Part shown: piece by piece, positions 10,029 through 17,774 of the stretch | Layout of the letters: each line of letters opens with the position of its first letter | Position numbering within the stretch: the stretch's first letter is position 1 | Assembly (NCBI GenBank): GCA_963705545.1 | Contig: CAVPJX010000002.1 | Span: 372,001-436,000, forward strand | Length of the DNA: 64,000 bases | Direction of reading: 5' to 3' | Origin: DATBLY01 sp963705545 | GTDB lineage: Bacteria; Actinomycetota; UBA4738; HRBIN12 | Program-made: the position numbers and the translations under genes | The notes under the pieces: generated by a model | Told to the model about the DNA's origin: nothing | Database searches by the model: none | Seen by the model: only the letters and a program-made list of their open reading frames with translations

Positions 10029-10792
10029 GCGGCTCGCACGCCCACGCGCTCTACGTCCGAGGTGACGGTCCGCTCTACCGGATCCGGCCGGAGTGCAAGC
10101 TGCTCGCCCAGATCCTGTTCGTGTTCGCGGTGGTCGCCACACCGAGGGAGGCGTTCTGGGCGTTCGCGCTGTACGCGCTGATCCTGGTCGCCCTCATCGG
10201 TGTCGCCGGCCTGCCCCTCGGGTTCGTCGCGAGGCGGATGGTGATCGAGACACCGTTCCTGGTGTTCGCGTTGCTGATGCCGTTCTTCGGGCATGGCGAG
10301 AAGGTGGTGGTCCTGGGGATCCCCATGTACGTGTCCGGGTTGTGGTCCGCCTGGAACATCTTGATCAAGGGGACGCTCGGCGTGATGGCCACGATCATCG
10401 TCTCGGCGACGACGCCGATGGCCGAGCTCCTGCGCGGACTCGAGCGGCTCCATCTGCCGAAGACGTTCACGTCGATCATGGGGTTCATGGTCCGCTACCT
10501 CGATGTGATCGCGGGTGAGGCCCAGCGGATGAAGGTCGCCCGCGAGTCGCGTGGCTACGACCCGCGATGGATCTGGCAGGCGAAGGCGTTCGCGGCGTCG
10601 GCGGGCGCGCTGTTCATCCGTTCGTACGAGCGGGGGGAGCGTGTGCATCTGGCGATGCTGTCGCGCGGGTACACGGGGGCGCTTCCGACGTTCGACGAGG
10701 GTTCCGCGAGCCGCGCGATGTGGGCGGCGGCGCTCGCGTTCCCCGCAGCGGCCGCCCTGATCGCGGCCGTGGCATGGGCGGTGCGCCCGTGA
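10025..10792 (+). CDS. cbiQ: CbiQ, energy-coupling transmembrane component of the Co/Ni ECF transporter
   Basis: A 255-residue ECF T-component. About five membrane helices are followed by the two cytoplasmic coupling helices typical of the family. Their Ala-Arg-Gly-type motifs are seen as ESRGYDPR (about residues 177-184) and LSRGYTG (about 220-226), which contact the ATPase. GTG 10025 overlaps the preceding stop, and the stop overlaps the ATPase gene. With CbiM, the PDGLE protein and CbiO it forms a complete importer. Confidence 0.9.
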   Translation: MSGSHAHALYVRGDGPLYRIRPECKLLAQILFVFAVVATPREAFWAFALYALILVALIGVAGLPLGFVARRMVIETPFLVFALLMPFFGHGEKVVVLGIPMYVSGLWSAWNILIKGTLGVMATIIVSATTPMAELLRGLERLHLPKTFTSIMGFMVRYLDVIAGEAQRMKVARESRGYDPRWIWQAKAFAASAGALFIRSYERGERVHLAMLSRGYTGALPTFDEGSASRAMWAAALAFPAAAALIAAVAWAVRP

Positions 10793-11592
10793 CCGGCCCG
10801 GCGCTCGAGGTCAAGGATGTGGCCTTCGCCTACCCGGACGGCTACCAGGCGCTCTTCGGGGTGGATCTGACGATCGGCCGAGGCGAGCGCGTGGCCCTTC
10901 TGGGCCCGAACGGAGCCGGCAAGACGACGTTCGTGATGCACCTGAACGGGATCCTCGACACCCAGCACGGATCGGTCCGGATCGGAGGGCTCCCCGTGGG
11001 GAAGGATTCGCTCCGGGAGATCCGGCGTCGCGTGGGGATCGTGTTCCAGGACCCGGACGATCAGCTGTTCATGCCGTCCGTTCGGGAGGACGTCGCCTTC
11101 GGGCCGGCGAACCTCGGGATCCGGGGCGAGGATCTGGAGCGGGCCGTCGTGGAGGCGCTCACCGCCGTGGGGATGGAGGCGTTCGCCGATCGGCCGCCGC
11201 ATCACCTGAGCTTCGGCCAGCGGCGCCGCGTCGCGGTGGCGACGGTCCTCGCGATGAAGCCCGAGATCCTCGTGCTGGACGAGCCGTCGTCGAACCTCGA
11301 TCCCGCCGGGCGACGGGAGCTCGGCGACATCCTGCGCTCGCTGGACATCACGATGCTGATGGTGACTCACGACCTGCCCTACGCGCTCGAGCTCTGTCCG
11401 CGCGCCGTGGTGATGAACGAAGGCGTGATCGTCGCGGACGGACCGACGGTCGACGTCCTCTCCGACGAGGTGCTGATGGCGGCGAACCGGTTGGAGCTTC
11501 CGTTCGGGTTCTTCCCGCACCTCGCCGTCGAGCGTCCCGCCGGCGCGCCCACCCGCCACGAACACGAGCACCGACACGAGCACGAGCACTGA
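10789..11592 (+). CDS. cbiO: CbiO ATPase of the Co/Ni ECF transporter, His-rich tail
   Basis: A 267-residue ABC ATPase. Walker A is GPNGAGKTT (about residues 36-44), the Q-loop is VFQDPDDQLF, the ABC signature LSFGQRRRVA is a common ECF variant of LSGGQ, Walker B is LVLDEPSSNLD, and the H-loop is MVTHDL. GTG 10789 overlaps cbiQ in GTGA; an in-frame ATG at 10774 is the alternative. The last 14 residues alternate His and Glu (HEHEHRHEHEH), a probable metal-binding tail that fits a Co/Ni system and may store or sense metal at the membrane. A Fur-family gene lies convergently 18 bp downstream. Confidence 0.92.
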   Translation: MTGPALEVKDVAFAYPDGYQALFGVDLTIGRGERVALLGPNGAGKTTFVMHLNGILDTQHGSVRIGGLPVGKDSLREIRRRVGIVFQDPDDQLFMPSVREDVAFGPANLGIRGEDLERAVVEALTAVGMEAFADRPPHHLSFGQRRRVAVATVLAMKPEILVLDEPSSNLDPAGRRELGDILRSLDITMLMVTHDLPYALELCPRAVVMNEGVIVADGPTVDVLSDEVLMAANRLELPFGFFPHLAVERPAGAPTRHEHEHRHEHEH

Positions 11593-11610
11593 GCTCGCGA
11601 CGTGGGCAGC

Positions 11611-12042
11611 TCAGGCCGCGGCGCAGCGATCGCAGAGGCCCGTGATCGCGAAATGCGAGAGGTCCGCCTCGAAGCCGTGATGCTTGCGGATCAGGCGATG
11701 CAGCGCCTCGGCCTCCCGGAGGGAGAGTGGGTCGTCCCGGCCGCAGCTCGCGCAGATCAGGTGGACGTGTTGGGCCTCCTCGGTCCGGTGATACTCCGCC
11801 CCGCTCTCGAGGTGCGAGTGCTGCAGGACGCCCACCTCTTCCAGGAGGCCGAGCGTCCGGTACACGGTCGAGGCGTTCACCCCCGGCATCTCGCTCTGGA
11901 TCTTCCGGGTGATCGCCGGCGGCGAGATGTGCCCGTTCGTCCGCATCACCTCGGCGACGATCGCGCGGCGCTGTGGCGTCATGCGCAGGCCTCGGCCGCG
12001 AAGGACCTCGATCACGTCGCCCGGCTGTTCCGCTCGGCTCAT
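11611..12042 (-). CDS. Fur-family metal-responsive repressor (Nur/Zur-like)
   Basis: A 143-residue Fur-family protein read leftward from ATG 12042. The DNA-binding winged helix includes GLRMTPQRRAIVAEVMR and NASTVYRTLGLLEEVG. The metal-sensing hinge shows QHVHLICASCG, and the C-terminus ends GLCDRC, giving the two CxxC pairs of a structural zinc site. It is convergent with the Co/Ni transporter operon. Its own upstream region has the same TTGCA/TGCAA half-sites as the transporter promoter. That makes a nickel- or cobalt-sensing, self-controlling repressor more likely than an iron Fur. An upstream extension of the open frame overlaps a divergent gene and is rejected. Confidence 0.88.
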   Translation of the reverse strand: MSRAEQPGDVIEVLRGRGLRMTPQRRAIVAEVMRTNGHISPPAITRKIQSEMPGVNASTVYRTLGLLEEVGVLQHSHLESGAEYHRTEEAQHVHLICASCGRDDPLSLREAEALHRLIRKHHGFEADLSHFAITGLCDRCAAA

Positions 12043-12066
12043 CCGGTCGCGAAGTGTAGCAGGGTG

Positions 12067-12090
12067 TTGCAGGTGCAATGGCGCATGCAA
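12067..12090. promoter_or_regulatory. TTGCA/TGCAA operator between the Fur-family gene and enoyl-CoA hydratase gene
   Basis: TTGCA (12067-12071), TGCAA (12074-12078) and TGCAA (12086-12090) form a compact group of inverted half-sites, 25 bp upstream of the regulator start. They match the half-sites in front of cbiM. Position suggests autoregulation; an effect on the divergent enoyl-CoA hydratase gene at 12137 is also possible. Confidence 0.6.
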
Positions 12091-12123
12091 CGGCCGAACG
12101 TGGCGGGAAGCGGGGGCCGCGGG

Positions 12124-12129
12124 TAGGGT
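12124..12129 (+). promoter_or_regulatory. Putative -10 box (TAGGGT), leaderless, enoyl-CoA hydratase gene
   Basis: TAGGGT ends 7 nt before ATG 12137, and no Shine-Dalgarno lies between. This is the same geometry as other starts in the window. Confidence 0.45.
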
Positions 12130-12136
12130 TCCGGCG

Positions 12137-12904
12137 ATGGGAGCGGTGAGCCTCGCGGTGACGGACGGGGTCGGGCTGATCCGGCTGGACCGGCCACCGG
12201 CCAACGCGATCGACCACGCGACGGGCCTCGAGCTCCAGGACGCGATCCGGCGCGCCGGAGACGAGGGCGGGGTCGGGGCGATCGTCGTGTGGGGCGGGCC
12301 GAGGATCTTCGCCGCCGGCGCCGACGTCGCCGCGATGGCCGAGTACTCGCCCGAGGAGGTCCGGCCCGTCGTGAGCGCCCTCGGGGACGCGCTGGACCTG
12401 CTGGAGTCCCTGCCGAAGATCTCGATCGCCGCGATCAACGGCTACGCCCTGGGTGGCGGCTTCGAGCTCGCGCTCGCCGCGGACCTGCGCTACCTCGCCG
12501 AGGACGGGATCGTGGGCCAGCCCGAGATCAAGCTGGGGGTGATCCCGGGCGCGGGAGGGACGCAGCGACTGACCCGGCTCGCGGGACCGGGCGCAGCGGC
12601 CGACCTCGTGTACTCGGGCAGGCGCGTGGGAGCCGAGGAGGCGCTGCGCCTGCGCCTGGTCGAGCGGGTCTCGCCGGCCGACGAGGTGCTCCCGACCGCG
12701 CTCGCGCATGCAGGCGCGCTCGCCCACGGTCCGCGTACCGCTCTGGCGGCCGCGAAGGCGTCGATCCGGGCCGCGTGGAGCCGGTCGCCTGCCGAAGGGC
12801 TCGCCGAGGAGAAGGAGCGGTTCTGCGCCCTGTTCGGCACGTCCGATCAGCGCGAGGGCATGCGGGCGTTCCTCGAGAAGCGTGAGCCGCGGTTCGGCCC
12901 CTGA
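12137..12904 (+). CDS. Enoyl-CoA hydratase/isomerase family protein
   Basis: A 255-residue crotonase-fold enzyme. The oxyanion-hole and CoA-binding signatures are AAGADVAAM (about residues 62-70) and AINGYALGGGFELALAADLRY, which carries the first catalytic Glu. GQPEIKLGVIPGAGGTQRL carries the second Glu. Both catalytic Glu being present favours true hydration of 2-enoyl-CoA, as in fatty-acid or branched-chain amino-acid breakdown. It starts at ATG 12137 behind a TAGGGT box and is divergent from the Fur-family gene. Together with the ETF genes and the acyl-CoA mutase, it suggests acyl-CoA catabolism is clustered in this part of the chromosome. Confidence 0.9.
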   Translation: MGAVSLAVTDGVGLIRLDRPPANAIDHATGLELQDAIRRAGDEGGVGAIVVWGGPRIFAAGADVAAMAEYSPEEVRPVVSALGDALDLLESLPKISIAAINGYALGGGFELALAADLRYLAEDGIVGQPEIKLGVIPGAGGTQRLTRLAGPGAAADLVYSGRRVGAEEALRLRLVERVSPADEVLPTALAHAGALAHGPRTALAAAKASIRAAWSRSPAEGLAEEKERFCALFGTSDQREGMRAFLEKREPRFGP

Positions 12905-13053
12905 CCTGCGAGGATCCACCCAGACCCCGGCGATCGGCGGCGAGGCCGGATCGATGCATCTCGGGGTTCGGAATGAACCGGACCCGTCAACCGTTCGAAC
13001 AGCGTGATGACGGGTCTGCGATCCCCGAGGGACCCGGGAAGGATGTGAGTGAC

Positions 13054-13254
13054 GTGTCCGAGGAAAGGTTCCGGGGCGCCTCCGTCCGGGTGCTCCCCAA
13101 GGCCAACCAGCGGTATTCCGCCGGCCGGACCTGTTCCGCCCCCGGATGTGAGACGAAGCTGTCGGTCTACAACAAGTGGGACTACTGCTGGCAGCACGAA
13201 CCGGTCCACAGCTACATCCCTCGTGGCAAGCGCAAGCGCCGCACGGCCGCCTGA
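13054..13254 (+). CDS. Small zinc-finger-like protein, 66 aa
   Basis: A short basic protein with CSAPGCETKLSVYNKWDYCWQH: Cys-x4-Cys, 11 residues, Cys-x2-His, a plausible zinc site. It is followed by a Lys/Arg-rich tail (RGKRKRRTAA) that could contact nucleic acid. GTG 13054 is chosen because GGAAGGA (13037-13043) lies 10 nt upstream; ATG 12973 and GTG 13045 are alternatives in the same frame. Small proteins of this pattern are common in Actinomycetota, but I know no function. A strong terminator follows 23 bp after the stop. Confidence 0.6.
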   Translation: MSEERFRGASVRVLPKANQRYSAGRTCSAPGCETKLSVYNKWDYCWQHEPVHSYIPRGKRKRRTAA

Positions 13255-13277
13255 GCCAGCCGATCACCCGAACCCCC

Positions 13278-13308
13278 GCCGAGGCCCTCCCGCGAGGAGG
13301 GCCTCGGC
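13278..13308 (+). terminator. Intrinsic-type terminator hairpin
   Basis: A perfect 13-bp GC-rich stem (13278-13290 with 13296-13308) closes a 5-nt loop CGCGA. There is no clear T-run, as is common in GC-rich genomes. It ends the transcript of the small zinc-finger-like gene. Confidence 0.75.
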
Positions 13309-13385
13309 GTTCACGTCCGTTCAAGGAGGCTCCCGCCCCGGCCGATGGGAGGGGGGACCGCTCCCCCCGAGCGCGACCCCAACCC

Positions 13386-13568
13386 ATGCCGAGCGAGATC
13401 GCCGAGCCACCCGCCCTCCGCAGAGGCGACTGCCCGTTCTGCGAGCGTACCGTCGTCGTCCACGAGGAGCCTCCTCGTTGCCCCCTCTGCGCCTGCCCGA
13501 TCGACGACTCGCGGATGCGGCCGTTCACCGTCGGCCCCGACGCCGGCCCACCGATCCCCGAAGGCTGA
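13386..13568 (+). CDS. Small protein with two CxxC pairs (zinc ribbon-like), 60 aa
   Basis: A 60-residue frame from ATG 13386 containing CPFC (about residues 17-20) and CPLC (about 33-36), a four-Cys arrangement typical of a rubredoxin-like or zinc-ribbon fold. The rest is Pro-rich with no hydrophobic segment. There is no good Shine-Dalgarno, and the frame stays open further upstream, so the start is uncertain. It ends 12 bp before the convergent pabB-like gene. It could be real but very small; a chance frame cannot be excluded. Confidence 0.4.
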   Translation: MPSEIAEPPALRRGDCPFCERTVVVHEEPPRCPLCACPIDDSRMRPFTVGPDAGPPIPEG

Positions 13569-13580
13569 CGGCAGGTCCGC

Positions 13581-15365
13581 TCAGACGAGCGTCGCCTCGC
13601 GCCACCCACGCACGGAGTTGAGCAGCGCGAGCCCTTCGGCCCGCCGGACATCCTCGACCGCGATCACCCGTTCCGCGAGCGTTCCGTCCGCGATCAGCGC
13701 CACGCGCTCGGTGCCCGGCAACAGCCCGCAGCGGAGCGGCGGCGTCCACCACCGCCCGTCCAGACGGACCGCCACGTTCGAGCTCGACGCCTCGGTGACC
13801 TCGCCGCGGTCGTTCACGAGCAGCACGTCGTCGGCGTCGGGATGCCGCGCGCGCGCGGCCTCGTACGGCGCGCGCAGGGTCGTCTTGTGGTACCGCAGCG
13901 TGTCCGTCGGGTCGATCGATGGCTCGTCGAGCGCGACGCGGACGACCGCCTGACCGGAGACGTCCAGCCGGGTGACGGCCACATCGAGCGATCCGATGCG
14001 CGCGAGCCGCAGGCGGATCCGGACGGGGTGGTCCGCCCCCGCCCCCGCGGACCCCAGCGTCGACGCGAGTGCCACCGCGTTCAGCTGGAAGCCGAAGAAC
14101 GCCGCGGAGCGCTCGAGCCGTAGCCGGTGCTCCTCCTGCCGCCGGATCGGCTCGCCCGGATCGCGCCGCATCGTCTCCAGGAGCTCGAACGGCGGCCGGT
14201 GGGTGGCGAGGACCCGGGCCTTCGCGATCACCTCGGCGAACTCCGACGTCGCGACCGAGTCCCAGGTGATCCCCCCGCCCACGCCGTACTCGGCCGTGCC
14301 CGTCTCCGTGTCCAGCATCACCGTCCGGATCGCGACGTTGAACGACGCGCGGACCGCGTCGTCGCCCGGGGGACCGATCCAGCCGACCGCGCCGCAGTAG
14401 ACGCCGCGCGGCGCGTCCTCGAGCTCGGCGATGATCTCCATGCTCCGGACCTTCGGGGCGCCGCTCACGGATCCGCTCGGGAAGAGCGCCGCGAAGACCT
14501 CCGCGAGACCCGCGTCGTCGTCGAGCTCCGAGGCGACCGTCGAGGTGAGCTGCCACACGGTCTCGTACCGCTCGGCCTCGAACACGTGGCTCCAAGCCAC
14601 GCTCCCCGGCCGCGACACCCGGCCGAGATCGTTGCGCAGCAGGTCGACGATCATCGCGTTCTCGGCGCGATCCTTCGGGGAGGCGACCAGCGCGGCCGCG
14701 AGCGCCTCGTCCTCCTCGAACCAGCGGCCGCGCGGGGCCGTCCCCTTCATCGGCCGCGTCGTGATCCTCCGGCCTTCGACCCGGACGAACAGCTCCGGCG
14801 AGGCGGACAGCACCCGGTACCGCCCGAGGTTCAGGTACGCCGCGTGGGCGCCGCGCTGGGCGTAGCAGAGGTCTCGGTAGAGGCCGCGCTCGTCGCCTTC
14901 GATCCGCGATCGGAGGCGGAGCGTGAAGTTGACCTGGTACGTCTCGCCCGCGGCGATGTGCTCGCGGATCCGCGCGAGCGCGGCGTCGTAGCGCGTCCGA
15001 CCGATCGAGGGCCGCCATGTCTCGGTGTCCCGAGCCGCGGCGTCGTTCCCATCCGGAACGGGGTCTCGCGGCTCGGGCAGCGTGGTCTCCTCCCGGCGCT
15101 CGAACATCGCGAACCAGGCGAGCGGCAGGGCGGAGAAGGCGTCCGCTGGGTCGCGGTCGCGGACGCGCAGGCTCCGATCGAACGCTGGCGCGGCCTCGTA
15201 CGCGACGAACCCGCCCACCCACAGGCCCCGCGCCGCCGCCGCCTCGGCCGCGGCGATCGCGCCGACGACCTCGTCCGGGCGCGTGGCCTCGATCAGCCCG
15301 ACGGGCTCGGACAGCCGGAAGGACGTCGTGGCGCCGGTCAGGTCGTCGAACCGGGCCTCGATCAC
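13581..15365 (-). CDS. pabB: Aminodeoxychorismate synthase component I fused to aminodeoxychorismate lyase (PabB-PabC)
   Basis: A 594-residue two-domain protein in the folate pathway. The N-terminal part is a chorismate-binding enzyme: TYQVNFTLRLR, RPMKGTAPRG, DLLRNDLGRV and SGSVSGAPKVRSMEII are the PabB/TrpE signatures, and Lys in MKGT is the PabB-type nucleophile. The C-terminal 230 residues are a fold-type IV PLP enzyme with YHKTTLR (PLP Lys), VNDRGEVTEASSSNVAV and LPGTER, as in PabC. The fusion would turn chorismate plus ammonia into 4-aminobenzoate in one polypeptide. The PabA glutaminase is not in the window. GTG 15365 overlaps the etfA stop, so the gene is transcribed from the etf operon. 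Confidence 0.88.
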   Translation of the reverse strand: MIEARFDDLTGATTSFRLSEPVGLIEATRPDEVVGAIAAAEAAAARGLWVGGFVAYEAAPAFDRSLRVRDRDPADAFSALPLAWFAMFERREETTLPEPRDPVPDGNDAAARDTETWRPSIGRTRYDAALARIREHIAAGETYQVNFTLRLRSRIEGDERGLYRDLCYAQRGAHAAYLNLGRYRVLSASPELFVRVEGRRITTRPMKGTAPRGRWFEEDEALAAALVASPKDRAENAMIVDLLRNDLGRVSRPGSVAWSHVFEAERYETVWQLTSTVASELDDDAGLAEVFAALFPSGSVSGAPKVRSMEIIAELEDAPRGVYCGAVGWIGPPGDDAVRASFNVAIRTVMLDTETGTAEYGVGGGITWDSVATSEFAEVIAKARVLATHRPPFELLETMRRDPGEPIRRQEEHRLRLERSAAFFGFQLNAVALASTLGSAGAGADHPVRIRLRLARIGSLDVAVTRLDVSGQAVVRVALDEPSIDPTDTLRYHKTTLRAPYEAARARHPDADDVLLVNDRGEVTEASSSNVAVRLDGRWWTPPLRCGLLPGTERVALIADGTLAERVIAVEDVRRAEGLALLNSVRGWREATLV

Positions 15366-16324
15366 GAGCCGGTGCGGGCGCGGACCTCCGCGATCAACGC
15401 CGGGAGGACGCTGAGGGCGTCCCCCACGATCCCCAGGTCGGCGAGGCGGAAGATCGGGGCGTCGGGGTCCTTGTTGATGGCTACGATCCGCTTCGCGCCC
15501 TTCATGCCGACCACGTGCTGCAGCGCGCCGCTGATGCCGACGGCCAGGTAGACCTCGGGCTTGACCGTCTTGCCCGTCTGGCCGACCTGATGGCTGTAGG
15601 GGATCCACCCGGCGTCGACGACCGCCCGGCTCGCCCCGACCGCCGCGTCGCCGAGCGCTTCGGCGAGCTCTTCGAGGAGCCGGAAGTTCGCGGGGCCCTG
15701 GAGCCCGCGGCCGCCCGAGATCACGACCTTCGCCTCCTCGAGCTTCGGACCGGCGGCGGCCTCCTGGTGCCGCTCGATGCGCCTCGCCACCGGCACGTCG
15801 GCCGGCGTGGCGACCTCGACGACCCGGGCGTCGCCCGCACCGTCAGCGGGCTCGGCCGCGAACGACTTCGGTCGGACCAGGACCAGGTGTGGCGTCGGTC
15901 CTTCGAGGGCGACGTCGACGAAGAGCGAGCCCCCCGCGATCTGGGTGCGTGCCCGATCGATCGCCTCGACGTCCACCGCGCCCGCCATCAGCGCCGATCC
16001 GGTCGTCGCCTGGACGCGCCCGGCCACGTCGCGTGCCTCGTAGGTGGAGGGGAACAGGATCAGGTCGGGCGCGTGCTCCGCGATCAGGCCGCGTAGGGCG
16101 ATGGCCGCGGGCCGTGCGAGCGCCTCTCGGAACCCCTGGTCGTCCGAGGCGAACACCGTAGAGGCGCCGTGGGCGCCGAGCCCCGCCACCGCGGCTGCGG
16201 CGCCGGGGCCGAGCGCGACCGCGGCGACGTCGTCGCCGAGGCCGCGGGCCTTCGTCAGGAGCTCGAGCGCGGAGGAGGCCGGGCCGTCCGGCCCGACCTC
16301 GGCCCATACCCAGACCCGGCTCAC
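15362..16324 (-). CDS. etfA: Electron transfer flavoprotein alpha subunit
   Basis: 320 residues. The N-terminal half has the weak ETF fold, and the C-terminal FAD domain shows VVISGGRGLQG, DAGWIPYSHQVGQTGKTV and GISGALQH, the three classic EtfA signatures that hold FAD. With EtfB it takes electrons from acyl-CoA dehydrogenases and passes them to the quinone pool through ETF:quinone oxidoreductase, which is not in the window. GTG 16324 lies 1 bp past the etfB stop; an upstream in-frame ATG would overlap etfB and is less likely. The stop overlaps the pabB-pabC start. Confidence 0.93.
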   Translation of the reverse strand: MSRVWVWAEVGPDGPASSALELLTKARGLGDDVAAVALGPGAAAAVAGLGAHGASTVFASDDQGFREALARPAAIALRGLIAEHAPDLILFPSTYEARDVAGRVQATTGSALMAGAVDVEAIDRARTQIAGGSLFVDVALEGPTPHLVLVRPKSFAAEPADGAGDARVVEVATPADVPVARRIERHQEAAAGPKLEEAKVVISGGRGLQGPANFRLLEELAEALGDAAVGASRAVVDAGWIPYSHQVGQTGKTVKPEVYLAVGISGALQHVVGMKGAKRIVAINKDPDAPIFRLADLGIVGDALSVLPALIAEVRARTGS

Positions 16325-16325
16325 G

Positions 16326-17090
16326 TCAGAGCACCTTCGCATCGGCGAGCAGGTCGACGATCCGGGCGACCGCGTCCTCGCCGGCCGGAAGGATCTGCCC
16401 CGCCGCCTTCTCAGGTGCGGGCACCACGCCGACGACGCGCTGGGTAGGGGCGACGTCGCCGGGCGAGAGCCCGAGGTCGGCCAGCGCCAGCTGCTCGAGC
16501 GGTTTCTGCTTCGCGCCCATGATGCCCTTGAGGGTGGGGTACCGGGGCTCCGTCGCCCCGGCCGTGAGGGTAACGACCGCCGGGAGCGGGCTCTCGACGA
16601 CGTCGTAGCCGTCCTCGGTCTGGCGCTGGATCCGCACGGATCCGTCCGCCACCTCGAGCCGTTTCGCGAACGTCGCGCTCGGGAGGTCGAGGAGCTCGGC
16701 CACCGTCATCGGGACGGTCCCCGTATAGCCGTCCGTGGACTCGACGCCGCCGAGCACGAGGTCGAAGGGAGCGCGGCGGAGCACGGCCGCCAAGACGCGC
16801 GCCGTGGCGAGCGCGTCGGCGCCGTGCAGGGCCTCGTCGGTCACGACGACGGCCCGATGGGCGCCCATCGAGAGCGCCCGGCGGACCGCGGCGGCCGCGC
16901 CCTCGGGCCCCATCGTGATGACGGTGACCTCGCCGTCCGACGCCTCCGCGAGCTGCAGGGCCGCCTCGACCGCGAACTCGTCGCCGGGATCGAGGGTCCC
17001 GTCGCCGTCGCGACGGACCAGGAAGTCGTCCCCGAGCACCGTGTCGCCGCTGGGGTCGGGGATCGACTTGACCAGCACGGAGATGTCCAT
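16326..17090 (-). CDS. etfB: Electron transfer flavoprotein beta subunit
   Basis: 254 residues, first gene of the leftward etfB-etfA-pabBC operon. Signatures include the N-terminal VLVKSIPDP, the DEFAVEAALQL helix and DLVLGGVESTDGYTG, the EtfB AMP-binding segment. The subunit binds AMP and docks the dehydrogenase partner. The 47 bp to the divergent methyltransferase gene must hold both promoters. Confidence 0.93.
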   Translation of the reverse strand: MDISVLVKSIPDPSGDTVLGDDFLVRRDGDGTLDPGDEFAVEAALQLAEASDGEVTVITMGPEGAAAAVRRALSMGAHRAVVVTDEALHGADALATARVLAAVLRRAPFDLVLGGVESTDGYTGTVPMTVAELLDLPSATFAKRLEVADGSVRIQRQTEDGYDVVESPLPAVVTLTAGATEPRYPTLKGIMGAKQKPLEQLALADLGLSPGDVAPTQRVVGVVPAPEKAAGQILPAGEDAVARIVDLLADAKVL

Positions 17091-17124
17091 CGCCCGGGGA
17101 GGATACCGCCGCCGTGTCGCGCAC

Positions 17125-17130
17125 TAGCCT
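17125..17130 (+). promoter_or_regulatory. Putative -10 box (TAGCCT), leaderless, methyltransferase gene
   Basis: TAGCCT ends 7 nt before ATG 17138. No Shine-Dalgarno is present in the gap. Confidence 0.5.
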
Positions 17131-17137
17131 TGCGACC

Positions 17138-17761
17138 ATGGGTCGCGAAGGCCACGCCGTCTTCGCCTGGGTCTACGCGCGCGTCGCGCCCCGGCAGGAC
17201 GCGCGCGGGACGGCCGAGCACCGTCGCCGGCTGCTGTCCGTCGCGCGGGGCCGCGTCGTGGAGGTCGGGGCCGGAACGGGTCTGAACCTCCGCCACTACC
17301 CGCCCGGCGTCGGGGAGGTGCTCGCCCTGGAGCCCGACCCGCACATGTTCCGCCGTCTCGTCGACGCGATGCCGACCGCGTCGGTGCCGGTCTCCCTGAA
17401 GCGCGCGCCGGCGGAGCCGCTCGAGCTCGGGGCCGGTTCGGCCGACACGGTCGTGATGTCGCTCGTGCTCTGCTCGGTGCCCGATCCGGCCGCCGCCCTC
17501 GACGAGGCCCGTCGGGTCCTCGTCCCGGGCGGCCGGCTCCTGTTCTTCGAGCATGTGCGGGCCTCCGACGCCCGCCTCGCGCGGCGTCAGGACCGGTTCG
17601 AGTGGCCGTGGGGAAGGGTGAGCGGCGGCTGCCACCCGAACCGCGACACCGTGGCCACGATCGTCGCCGCCGGCTTCGACATCGAGACGATCGACCGCTG
17701 GGACGAACGGGGCGCCGCGCTGGCGAGGCCGCACGTGCTCGGGTGGGCGACGAGGCCTTGA
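17138..17761 (+). CDS. Class I SAM-dependent methyltransferase
   Basis: A 207-residue methyltransferase of the UbiE/type 11 kind. Motif I is VVEVGAGTGLNL (about residues 37-48), then ALEPD (motif II), then a Cys-containing strand VVMSLVLCSVPDP and LVPGGRLLFFEHVRA. The C-terminal part has RWPWGRVSGGCHPNRDT-like features found in small phospholipid- or metalloid-methyltransferase relatives; the exact substrate cannot be named. The start at ATG 17138 fits the -10 box. An upstream in-frame GTG at 17114 is rejected because it would lie before the promoter. Confidence 0.82.
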   Translation: MGREGHAVFAWVYARVAPRQDARGTAEHRRRLLSVARGRVVEVGAGTGLNLRHYPPGVGEVLALEPDPHMFRRLVDAMPTASVPVSLKRAPAEPLELGAGSADTVVMSLVLCSVPDPAAALDEARRVLVPGGRLLFFEHVRASDARLARRQDRFEWPWGRVSGGCHPNRDTVATIVAAGFDIETIDRWDERGAALARPHVLGWATRP

Positions 17762-17767
17762 TAGCCT
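17762..17767 (+). promoter_or_regulatory. Putative -10 box (TAGCCT), leaderless, mnmA
   Basis: TAGCCT, partly inside the stop region of the previous gene, ends 7 nt before GTG 17775. Confidence 0.5.
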
Positions 17768-17774
17768 CGTTCGC

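Noticed and set aside
11909..12136. N-terminal extension of the enoyl-CoA hydratase to 11909
   Set aside because: It would run antisense through the Fur-family gene and its operator; the crotonase fold begins at 12137.
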